Assembly (NCBI GenBank): GCA_023446155.1
Contig: JAEXIT010000001.1
Coordinates: forward strand, 199,606 to 263,605
Direction: 5' to 3'
Source of the DNA: Bacteroidota bacterium
GTDB lineage: Bacteria; Bacteroidota; Bacteroidia; Flavobacteriales; Flavobacteriaceae
DNA: 64,000 bases
Below the pieces are notes generated by a model. It was not told the DNA's origin and did no database searches. It worked only from the letters and a program-made list of their open reading frames with translations. The translations under genes were made by a program, and so were the position numbers. Within the stretch, counting starts at the first letter, position 1, and every line of letters starts with the position of its first letter. Positions 7,826 to 15,242 of the stretch are shown piece after piece.

Positions 7826-8965
7826 ATGGATAACATGAATGTATTAAGTATTGTGACCATAATCTCGTTGTTTATTTCGTTGTTTCTTGCTTTTTTCCTG
7901 ATTACCGCTAAAACGGAGTACAAAATTAGTAATGCACTGTTTGCACTTTTTTTAGGGATCAATGCAATTGATCTTAGCGAACCGTTATTTAATATGATGG
8001 TCGACGGTCCATCAAATCTAGGCATGTTTCGAAGTACATTTGCTTTCCTGCAAATTCCTGTTTTTTACCTGTATGTCGTATCCGTTTGTTATTCCGATTT
8101 TAAACTGAAATCACAACAGCTACTTCATTTACTTCCATTTTTGATTGTAAATCTGATTTTGCTACCCGGTTTTTACAGCGTGGACATGGCATCGAAAATT
8201 AGTTTTATTCAGAATCGTCAGAGTAGGATCGAATTTCAGCTGATTCATATTTTGATACACGCGCAAATAGTGACCTATCTTATTGCGGTTTTTAAGGTAT
8301 TGCGAAAATCGAAGAAACTTTATCTCGAAAATTATGCCGGTAAGCATCTCAATTCCTATAATTGGTTATTCCAGTTTACGCTAGTATTGACGATTATATA
8401 TCTGGTAGCGCTTTTAAAAAACATTCTTAAATTTTCGGATTACCCACATTTATCAGATGCGATAAAAATCGGACTTCAATTATCGCAGCTTTTTATTGTT
8501 TGCTGGTATTTGTTTAAAGCCTTAAATAATCCGGGTCTTTTTAGAAATATTGATACCAAATTAAAGCTTGTCGACGAGCTTGTTTCAGAAGAAAAAAACA
8601 AGGAACAATCGTCACAAGATGAAAGTCTATACAATGAAGAATTATCGAAATTAAGACAATTTATGGCGGATGAAAAGCCCTTTCTAAATCCTTCTTTGAC
8701 CATACAGGATATTTCAAAACATATCGAAATTCCGGTTCGCGATTTATCGCTTTTGATCAACCATCAATTAGGGCAGCATTTTTATGATTTTGTGAATACC
8801 TATCGTATCGAAAGTGCGATGGAAATTTTGCGAGACACTAGCAGGAGTGAGTTAACCATTCTTGAAATTCTCTACGAAGTTGGTTTTAACTCAAAATCTT
8901 CGTTTAATACTGCATTTAAAAAACATACTAATTGTACGCCAACTGCTTATCGTAAAAACTTGTAA
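7826..8965 (+). CDS. AraC-family regulator with membrane-embedded N-terminus
   Basis: A 379-residue protein. The first 235 residues hold about six to seven hydrophobic helices, beginning with VLSIVTIISLFISLFLAFFL. A charged linker (about 240-270) leads to a C-terminal AraC domain with two helix-turn-helix units: TIQDISKHIEIPVRDLSLLI and then EILYEVGFNSKSSFNTAFKK, followed by the usual TPTAYRK. Such membrane-bound AraC proteins are common in Bacteroidota, where a membrane signal controls a nearby gene. The serine hydrolase gene that follows on the same strand is the obvious candidate target. ATG 7826 was used; ATG 7835 is an alternative. Confidence 0.85.
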   Translation: MDNMNVLSIVTIISLFISLFLAFFLITAKTEYKISNALFALFLGINAIDLSEPLFNMMVDGPSNLGMFRSTFAFLQIPVFYLYVVSVCYSDFKLKSQQLLHLLPFLIVNLILLPGFYSVDMASKISFIQNRQSRIEFQLIHILIHAQIVTYLIAVFKVLRKSKKLYLENYAGKHLNSYNWLFQFTLVLTIIYLVALLKNILKFSDYPHLSDAIKIGLQLSQLFIVCWYLFKALNNPGLFRNIDTKLKLVDELVSEEKNKEQSSQDESLYNEELSKLRQFMADEKPFLNPSLTIQDISKHIEIPVRDLSLLINHQLGQHFYDFVNTYRIESAMEILRDTSRSELTILEILYEVGFNSKSSFNTAFKKHTNCTPTAYRKNL

Positions 8966-9121
8966 TACAGGTTTTTGCAATTACTCGTACGTTTTTTTGT
9001 AACGATTCCTACGCATTTTTTGGATGAATTGTGACCGACTACTTTTATTCGGTCGCATAGCTGTGGTGACTGTCACATCTTTGTATCGAAATAAATGTAT
9101 AACCAAAAACGATACAATAAA

Positions 9122-10591
9122 ATGAAAAGCAGCCTTTATGTAGTACTTCTTGTCGCACTGATTTCAAGTTGTCAAACCAGTAAAAAAGTTGTAGCCGACA
9201 AAAAAGACTATGGTTTTCTGACCGATAGTTTACAGATCGAACAACAATTAGAAAAACACAAACTTCCGGGGTTTAGCGTTGTTGTTTTTGAAAATTATAA
9301 GATTGTCTATTCCAACCAGTTTGGAGTGAAATCGATGAATGCCCCGGAAAAAATTGATGAAAATACGGCTTTTTCCACGGCTTCTATTTCAAAACCGATT
9401 ACGGCGCTTCTTTGTCATATCCTTGAAGAGAAAGGTTTGATCCATTTAAACGATCCAATAGAGAAGTATTTAAAACGTTGGCATTTACCAAAAAGTACGT
9501 TTACCGCAAATCACAGTCCGAACTGGAAACAGTTGCTAAATCATACTGCAGGAACCTCTCAGAGTGGGTTTGAAGACCATTATGAAGGAGAAGTCATTCC
9601 GACGCTAACTCAAAGTCTTTTGGGACAAATTCCGAGATATGATAAAGAAATTGAATTTCTGTTCGAGCCCGGAACCGATTGGAGTTACAGCGGTGGTGGT
9701 TATACCATTGTTCAAATGGCACTGGAAGACTATTTGAATAAACCGATTGCAGCACTGGCACACGACCATATTTTTGCGCCTTTAGGTTTGAAAAACACAA
9801 CGATGATACAACCTAATGAAGCCGGATTTCTAAAAAATGTGGCATTTGTTCACGATAAAGATGGAAAAGTGATCAAAACAGGTTTGCCAATCACACCACA
9901 AGTAGGACCATCCGGATTATGGTCGACACCAGCCGATTTGGCCACGCTTGCTATTGAGATGCAAAACGCCTTACGAAATAAAAATAATAAAGTCATTTCG
10001 CATACTGTAGCCAAAAAAGTAACAGCGGTGACAGCTTTAAAAAATGCTGTTGGTGGCTGGTCGTATGGATGGCAAAAATCGTTTGGATACAACAACAATG
10101 AATGGTTTACCTGTAATGGATCCAATACCGGAGTTGGTGGGAGTGTGTTTGCTACGATGACCGACGGAAATGGTTTTGTCTTTCTGGCCAATGGTGAAAA
10201 ACCAAACCGCTTTCCAGTGATGGGACAAACACAACGGAAGATTCTGACCTTGATGGATTGGACTAAAAAAAGTAACGATGGAGCAACGCAGGAAATCCCT
10301 GTTGGCATAAAAGAAAAACTAATCGGGACCTATGATGATTTTCTTTATGCGCAAAAAATGGAAACCAAAATCATAGAACGAAACAATCGTTTGTATGTTG
10401 AATCCGAATTGTTGGATCATTTTAAAGGAAAAAACGACAACGAGCTAGTGTATTTGAAAAATGGATTGTTTAAAATTGTAGATTATCCGAACCTATTACA
10501 ATTCGATTTCAGTAATGGAAAAGTAAATTCGGTAACCTTACTAAGGGACACACTAAAAACTACGGTTTACGATATTAAAAAAGAGAAATAA
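9122..10591 (+). CDS. Class C beta-lactamase-type serine hydrolase lipoprotein
   Basis: A 489-residue serine hydrolase. The start at 9122 is chosen because it places a lipoprotein signal (MKSSLYVVLLVALISSC) at the N-terminus, with the lipobox cysteine at residue 17. A start nine codons earlier at 9095 only adds a charged extension. The penicillin-binding fold is shown by SISK (Ser88-x-x-Lys91) and by Tyr189 in the YSG motif of DWSYSGGGY. The C-terminal 110 residues form an extra beta-rich domain seen in such esterase or D-aminopeptidase-like enzymes. It probably acts in the periplasm or on the outer membrane on peptides or esters; the substrate is unknown. It ends near a bidirectional terminator. 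Confidence 0.85.
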   Translation: MKSSLYVVLLVALISSCQTSKKVVADKKDYGFLTDSLQIEQQLEKHKLPGFSVVVFENYKIVYSNQFGVKSMNAPEKIDENTAFSTASISKPITALLCHILEEKGLIHLNDPIEKYLKRWHLPKSTFTANHSPNWKQLLNHTAGTSQSGFEDHYEGEVIPTLTQSLLGQIPRYDKEIEFLFEPGTDWSYSGGGYTIVQMALEDYLNKPIAALAHDHIFAPLGLKNTTMIQPNEAGFLKNVAFVHDKDGKVIKTGLPITPQVGPSGLWSTPADLATLAIEMQNALRNKNNKVISHTVAKKVTAVTALKNAVGGWSYGWQKSFGYNNNEWFTCNGSNTGVGGSVFATMTDGNGFVFLANGEKPNRFPVMGQTQRKILTLMDWTKKSNDGATQEIPVGIKEKLIGTYDDFLYAQKMETKIIERNNRLYVESELLDHFKGKNDNELVYLKNGLFKIVDYPNLLQFDFSNGKVNSVTLLRDTLKTTVYDIKKEK

Positions 10592-10613
10592 CGACTGACT
10601 TTCTATAAAAAAT

Positions 10614-10643
10614 AGCGGATGGAATTTTCCTTTTCCATTCGCT
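10614..10643. terminator. Bidirectional terminator between convergent genes
   Basis: The arms agcggatggaa (10614-10624) and ttccattcgct (10633-10643) pair with a single G-U and a short loop. The stem is preceded by A-runs and followed by gttt, which suits convergent genes on both strands. Confidence 0.65.
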
Positions 10644-10645
10644 GT

Positions 10646-11881
10646 TTAAATAAAATGCTGTTGTTTCATTTTCTGGAACAGAAGCCGCATACAACTCTGA
10701 CCGTTTGGTGAAGTATCCCAATAACATTTGTGCATATGAATACTGTCCATAGTAAGAAAGTTAAATAGGCTCAATTTTTTATCCGATGTTATTTCGTAAT
10801 TGATATTTTCGGGTTTGTGTCCTAAATCTTTTATTCCAAATTCAGCTGGACCGCGCTCCATATCTTTTCTAAAATTTGTCGCAAGAGCATCGGCTACGGA
10901 GTAAATATTATACCAGGTTAGGGCGTTTACCATTAAAGGCGATCTGTTGTTGTAGAATCGCGGATAATAAGCGTTTATAAATTCATATGGAGTTCCGATG
11001 GTAATAAAAAGTTTACTTTTGGTTTGTGTGTTTGTTGATGGGATGGTGCCTATCGGAAACAATAAATCCATAGCGATAATACTACCAAAACTGTAACAGT
11101 GATAATGAATTTCGGAATTCGGTTCATGCTCTGCAATATATTCGATTAGCAAATCCAGATTTCCAAGTATAAGCTGACTCTGTTCTCCGTTTCCGATATA
11201 TTTGTCGACACAGGCAAACTCGGTAGCCAATGAGGTTATCAGGGTTTTAGATTCTGGTACAACCAGTAATATAAAAGTTGTAACAGGCACTAACCATTCT
11301 TTAATCTTTACCAAAAATATAGAAAAAAAAGGACAATGGCGCAAATACTGATCCAAGTAACATTTTATCTTATCAAGCAATACTTGAATATCAGCAGGCA
11401 AATTTAAAGAGATATAGGATTGGGAAACGTAATCGATACTAACAGGTATCAGGAAGATAATAGCAAGTGAAATCAACAGCAGAAGCATAAAGGCATAAAA
11501 AGTAAGATAAGGTCTGTCAAAACCGCCGCTTGTGAAAATACGTAAAATAATCTGAGGAAATTTTCTTATGATTAAGCCAAACAGGATAAGGTTTTTAACT
11601 AAAAGATTTTTCCTCTTAAATTTCTCAGTGAGAATTTCATGGTATTGAAAATCATATAGTTTATAGACGAGCTCATCTTTTGTACCATTTTTGGATTTCA
11701 AAATACTTACTACGGTACTTTCCCGATCTTGTGTGTAGAAAATCCTTTCGGTCTTCATCTCATATTTGACGCCGGTATTGTTATAACTGAGTTCATTTTT
11801 AATGCGCGTGGCATATTTTTCAATCGATTCCTGATGAACGGATTGTCCTAAACCAGAAATATAGATACCTGTTTTATCCAT
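10646..11881 (-). CDS. Membrane protein with alpha/beta-hydrolase-like domain
   Basis: A 411-residue protein I cannot assign to a named family. It begins GIYISGLGQSV, resembling the first strand and oxyanion region of alpha/beta hydrolases. It has hydrophobic segments at about 94-116, 124-148 and 196-210. Residues 260-272 read YHCYSFGSIIAMD, a nucleophile elbow of the type x-S-x-G with Ser264, followed by FITIGTP, as in lipases. A late His (SIHMHKCYW) could complete the triad. It would be a membrane-inserted lipase or thioesterase-like enzyme. It lies 12 bases downstream of an amidase gene on the same strand, so the two are probably one operon. Confidence 0.55.
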   Translation of the reverse strand: MDKTGIYISGLGQSVHQESIEKYATRIKNELSYNNTGVKYEMKTERIFYTQDRESTVVSILKSKNGTKDELVYKLYDFQYHEILTEKFKRKNLLVKNLILFGLIIRKFPQIILRIFTSGGFDRPYLTFYAFMLLLLISLAIIFLIPVSIDYVSQSYISLNLPADIQVLLDKIKCYLDQYLRHCPFFSIFLVKIKEWLVPVTTFILLVVPESKTLITSLATEFACVDKYIGNGEQSQLILGNLDLLIEYIAEHEPNSEIHYHCYSFGSIIAMDLLFPIGTIPSTNTQTKSKLFITIGTPYEFINAYYPRFYNNRSPLMVNALTWYNIYSVADALATNFRKDMERGPAEFGIKDLGHKPENINYEITSDKKLSLFNFLTMDSIHMHKCYWDTSPNGQSCMRLLFQKMKQQHFI

Positions 11882-11893
11882 GGAACGTTGATT

Positions 11894-12880
11894 TTAAAAA
11901 TTGAGAAAAGAGGTACTGACCCATTTGTCTTCCATTCCGATTTTGGACCATTGGTTTGTTTCTTCAAAAACAAATACCTCAGCATTTTTTAAAACCGTGG
12001 CAGTAACCGGAAAATTTGTTCCCGGACCGGATCTGACATTTAAAGCGGAGGCCGTTACAACAGCTCTTTTTACTTCGGTAGTATACCTGCCTGAGACCCA
12101 TTGTGGTAAGGAATCGGATATTTTAAACCAATTATTTTTTTCGGCATATACTTTTAAAACACTACCCTTTACGACACTGGATTTTTCTTCAGATTTAAGG
12201 CTTCCGGCGTCGGGTCGTACCCGGATATTTAAAGAATGGGCGGTTACGCAGACATATTTTAGGAGGGTAGGATCATCGATTATAGGTTGTGAATTATTTA
12301 GTTTGGAAAGTAATAATGGCACAAAATGATGCTCAAAATCGGCCACCTTATTGCCTCCAAAAAAGTTTGTTCCGGGACAGGATTTATTATTTCCGGCGCC
12401 ATCATTCCGAACACCGTTGTCCAATCGGAACCAATGATGATACACGATAGTATTTGGAGTAACTGAAAAATTAAATTTTTTACATAAAGCAGCAGTTACG
12501 GCAATGATGGCATCTTTATGAGCAGGGATCATGGTATCACCATTATGATCAAAATTTCCAAAATTTTCAATGCAAATAGCGTTTTGGTTTTGGTTGGGAA
12601 TACAGGCGGGTGATAATTCCAGACTTCTTCCCGTTAGAATGGTTCCATCGGGGAAGATGGTAAAATGCTGACCGATGTCTTGCCAGTTTCTTTGATTGAC
12701 ATGATAGTTTTTCATGGCCAATTGCCGTTCAAAATGGTTCGTTCCGGTAAAATCTTTATAACTCGGAGCGTGGGTATGGTGTTGTTGGATTTTTAAAATT
12801 TTCCGACTAATCCTCAGATTTGAAATCCACATTTCAAATTCAGGAACCGTCATTTTAGTAAATCCGTGTTTGGTTTCCAT
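11894..12880 (-). CDS. N-acetylmuramoyl-L-alanine amidase with two SH3 domains
   Basis: A 328-residue protein. Residues 25-190 match the zinc amidase/PGRP fold: His34 or His35 in QQHHTHAP, His148 or His149 in IVYHHWF, and Cys168 in KSCPGTNFFGGN as zinc ligands. A linker with DPTLL leads to two bacterial SH3 domains (about 209-267 and 272-328), each opening with the ALNVR-type strand, which bind cell wall peptides. There is no signal peptide or membrane anchor at the N-terminus, so export must be by lysis or a dedicated system. The gene directly precedes the hydrolase gene and may form a wall- and lipid-degrading pair. Confidence 0.8.
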   Translation of the reverse strand: METKHGFTKMTVPEFEMWISNLRISRKILKIQQHHTHAPSYKDFTGTNHFERQLAMKNYHVNQRNWQDIGQHFTIFPDGTILTGRSLELSPACIPNQNQNAICIENFGNFDHNGDTMIPAHKDAIIAVTAALCKKFNFSVTPNTIVYHHWFRLDNGVRNDGAGNNKSCPGTNFFGGNKVADFEHHFVPLLLSKLNNSQPIIDDPTLLKYVCVTAHSLNIRVRPDAGSLKSEEKSSVVKGSVLKVYAEKNNWFKISDSLPQWVSGRYTTEVKRAVVTASALNVRSGPGTNFPVTATVLKNAEVFVFEETNQWSKIGMEDKWVSTSFLNF

Positions 12881-13143
12881 CGTAGGTTATTTTAAACGTC
12901 TCAATTCGTATAAAATTAGAAATTTAAAAAAGAGATACAATGCGTGGAAATACCTGTTTATTTGATTGATTTATAGTTTATTGTGTTTTTTTGATTGGGC
13001 AAATGGAATCTTTTATATTAATTATTTGACCTATGATTTACTTATAAGTATAATTAGCAGCCTACAAATGAAATACGAAAACCAGTTAAACGTAATGTTA
13101 TAAAATAGACTATATTGCATTACACCAACTAAACATATAAGCA

Positions 13144-14229
13144 ATGTCAGAAAAAGAGACAATTATTAATTATGGAATACTCGCTTCTATAGCATGGAAC
13201 AGTAATGGTTGGAGAGATCGACCTTTGGAAAAAGATTTGGAGAAATCAAACTATGGATATGTAAAGGATATGAGAAAAATGTATGAGAGCCTTAATTTTG
13301 CCCATACGATGTTACCATTAGAAAAAGAGGGTTATTACATCGGTTTTACTCCGATGTTTATGAAAGTTCCAAGTAGAGAAAAGTCAAAAAATGTACAGAT
13401 CGTTTTCTTTTTTAGCACAGATTATAATACATCAAATCAAAAAAAAATTATCGGTTTTTATGGTAAACCTGATTTTGGACAATGGTACGACAGAAAGGCT
13501 AAACATGATTTATTTAAAGAATATGATAAAGGTAACATCAAGGCTTATCCCGAGAATATAGTTTATCTTAATACGCCAATTATCATCAATAATGAAGGTG
13601 TAGCTCAAAAAAATCTTCTACCTACTGGTAAAAAAATAGGACAACAGGGGTTTAATTACCTTAATTCTGATAATGTTAGCAATCTTTTAGAACAGGCAAT
13701 AGCATTAAATGCCGATAACAAAGAATTAAAAAGATTTGTCATAGGTTTTTTAAATCTTGATGAGTTAACAAATGAAGAACTTGATCAACGGGATTATAAT
13801 GAGATTGTTAAAAACAACTCTGCGGATACCTTACAAGATATAGAAGAGTTGGAAATGAAAATGAAAGATATGCGGCCGACTGTTAAAAGTAAAGTTTCAT
13901 CATATATTGAACGAGGGGCAATTTCCAAAATAGTAAAAGAGTACTGTCATTATACATGTGCTGTATGTGAAGCCTTAGGTGTTCCTACAAATTCATTTGT
14001 TAAGAGCAACGGAAAGCCTTATATAGAAACGCACCATGTTGTGCCTGTATCGAAGTTAAATCCAGGAGTATTAGGAGTTACCAATCTTATGACAGTTTGT
14101 GCGAATCATCACAGGCAATTGCATTATGGTAATGTTCAATCACCGGTAACTTCGGATAAGCAATTTATATTTATAATTGATGGAAGAGAAGTGGTAATCG
14201 ATAAGATAGTATTAGATAAAATGCGATAA
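13144..14229 (+). CDS. HNH endonuclease with uncharacterised N-terminal domain
   Basis: A 361-residue protein. The C-terminus (about 268-330) is an HNH nuclease of the zinc type: Cys272-x2-Cys275, the His297-His298 pair in ETHHVVPVS, Asn314, then Cys319-x2/3-His322/323 in VCANHHRQLH. These residues are complete. The N-terminal 200 residues have no domain I recognise; the order of strands and aromatic motifs (IGFYGKPDFGQWY) is consistent with a small-molecule or modified-base reader, as in type IV restriction, but that is a guess. It stands alone in low-GC DNA and is followed within 70 bases by a palindrome and a partial copy of the mnmE 3' end, which suggests mobile cargo. Confidence 0.72.
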   Translation: MSEKETIINYGILASIAWNSNGWRDRPLEKDLEKSNYGYVKDMRKMYESLNFAHTMLPLEKEGYYIGFTPMFMKVPSREKSKNVQIVFFFSTDYNTSNQKKIIGFYGKPDFGQWYDRKAKHDLFKEYDKGNIKAYPENIVYLNTPIIINNEGVAQKNLLPTGKKIGQQGFNYLNSDNVSNLLEQAIALNADNKELKRFVIGFLNLDELTNEELDQRDYNEIVKNNSADTLQDIEELEMKMKDMRPTVKSKVSSYIERGAISKIVKEYCHYTCAVCEALGVPTNSFVKSNGKPYIETHHVVPVSKLNPGVLGVTNLMTVCANHHRQLHYGNVQSPVTSDKQFIFIIDGREVVIDKIVLDKMR

Positions 14230-14230
14230 C

Positions 14231-14247
14231 ATGGATTTGTAATCCGT
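14231..14247. repeat. Dispersed palindrome, copy 2 (degenerate)
   Basis: The bases atggattTGTaatccgt give seven paired bases with one G-U around a TGT loop. It starts one base after the HNH stop codon and lies 33 bases left of an mnmE-like repeat. The sequence and spacing parallel the module at 15140-15217. Confidence 0.5.
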
Positions 14248-14280
14248 ATTTTCAAGTAGCTTTCCGGTTTTAATAAGGCT

Positions 14281-14320
14281 ACTTCCCAATACAAAAAATC
14301 ACTAAAATAGAAAAGTGTTG
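14281..14320. repeat. Partial, decayed copy of the mnmE 3' end (att-like copy 1)
   Basis: The first 17 bases (acttcccaatacaaaaa) are identical to the antisense end of mnmE at 15200-15216. The next 23 bases (ending gaaaagtgttga) resemble mnmE 15267-15290 with mostly C/T changes, as if about 50 bases were lost in between. It lies between the HNH gene and the 240-residue gene. Confidence 0.6.
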
Positions 14321-14339
14321 ATAAATAACAACATATTGA

Positions 14340-15062
14340 TTAGTAATGTGTTATGGTTATGCATCGCGTTTCAATTATATAAAGCGCATCCGATATTCTT
14401 TCGGCAAATTCGTTGTCAATCGTTTCATAATGGAAAAATCCCTGTTCGAGTAGCTCTTGTTTGTTGATCAACCACATTTGTAGTGCGGCAATAGAAGCCT
14501 GGTCAAGCCCATCTGACTTCCTGCTTATCTTTATCAGCTCATAGTAATAAGAGTCAACCAAGTCAATCAGGTTTTTGAAACTGTTGTTGTCAAAAGTGAT
14601 GTGCCAGTTGTCGAGAAGAGGGTTTATAGCACCGAATAATTTGTAAATTTCTATAAAAACCTCGTGGTCAAAAGAATCTTTGTGTTTTGTACTATCGATC
14701 CACCAAGCCATTAAAAAATCGTTAATTGCTTTTTGTTCTTCAGCAGGCCAGATTTTCCAATTAGCATAGTCAAGTTTACCCAAAACAACAAAGGTGTCTA
14801 CAATAAAATCGGTTGTTGCAAGTAACTCAAAAATCCGGGGTAAATAGTGTTTAAAGTCGTCTGTGTTTCCCCAGGTTGTCATGGCCTTAAAAGCATACCT
14901 CGAAAGATCTTCACCTTCTAATTGCTGAAGTGGCTTGGTGTGTATCTTTTTCTTGTCGGTAGAAGAAACACAACAGGGACAACCTTCCATTTTTTCATTA
15001 AATGGATAATAGGAAAAAGTTTCGTAAAGTCTTTCTATTGCTATTTTTAATTCGGCTGTCAT
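14340..15062 (-). CDS. Uncharacterised 240-residue protein with CPCC motif
   Basis: I do not recognise a named family. The 240-residue protein is helix-rich, soluble and acidic, with many aromatic residues. Near the N-terminus, residues 28-31 read CPCC in MEGCPCCVSS, followed by a lysine-rich turn; this could bind a metal. Later blocks such as DLSRYAFKAMTTWGNTDDFKHYLPRIFELL look conserved in style. The gene is flanked on both sides by copies of the mnmE 3' end (14281 and 15089), so it sits like the single cargo gene of an inserted unit. No signal peptide or membrane segment is present. The role is unknown. Confidence 0.6.
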   Translation of the reverse strand: MTAELKIAIERLYETFSYYPFNEKMEGCPCCVSSTDKKKIHTKPLQQLEGEDLSRYAFKAMTTWGNTDDFKHYLPRIFELLATTDFIVDTFVVLGKLDYANWKIWPAEEQKAINDFLMAWWIDSTKHKDSFDHEVFIEIYKLFGAINPLLDNWHITFDNNSFKNLIDLVDSYYYELIKISRKSDGLDQASIAALQMWLINKQELLEQGFFHYETIDNEFAERISDALYIIETRCITITHY

Positions 15063-15088
15063 TGTTTTAGACGGTAGGGTTTAATGGT

Positions 15089-15133
15089 TTACTTCCCAAT
15101 ACAAAAATTCGCAAAAATATTCCCAAGCAACTC
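15089..15133. repeat. Direct repeat of the mnmE 3' end (att-like copy 2)
   Basis: This 45-base stretch is identical to 15198-15242 except for one base (C for T at 15122). The match begins exactly at the antisense mnmE stop codon and runs into the coding end. It lies 26 bases before the start of the 240-residue gene, so that gene is bracketed by two such repeats. Confidence 0.85.
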
Positions 15134-15139
15134 CCGATT

Positions 15140-15160
15140 GCACGGATTTGTAATCCGTGC
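15140..15160. repeat. Dispersed palindrome, copy 3 (perfect)
   Basis: The arms gcacggatt and aatccgtgc are perfect 9-base reverse complements around TGT, followed by ttataaa. It lies in the 64-base spacer between the two 45-base mnmE repeats, so it is either part of the inserted unit or a terminator for mnmE. Confidence 0.7.
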
Positions 15161-15197
15161 TTATAAATTTAGTGCAACTGGTTACCCGGATTTAATA

Positions 15198-15242
15198 TTA
15201 CTTCCCAATACAAAAATTCGCAAAAATATTTCCAAGCAACTC
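15198..15242. repeat. Native mnmE 3' end acting as repeat (att-like copy 3)
   Basis: These 45 bases are the last 15 codons of mnmE including the stop. The last 18 bases of the gene read ttttgtattgggaagtaa on the coding strand. From memory, the attachment site used by SGI1-type islands at the end of trmE in Enterobacteria is nearly the same sequence. The coding function is kept, as is usual when an island inserts at a gene end. Confidence 0.7.

Noticed and set aside
9850..10308. Reverse-strand ORF of 152 codons
   Set aside because: It lies wholly inside the serine hydrolase gene, which has catalytic motifs; the reverse product has no recognisable feature.
11901..12329. Forward ORF of 142 codons
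   Set aside because: Antisense to the amidase SH3 domains, which are well supported.
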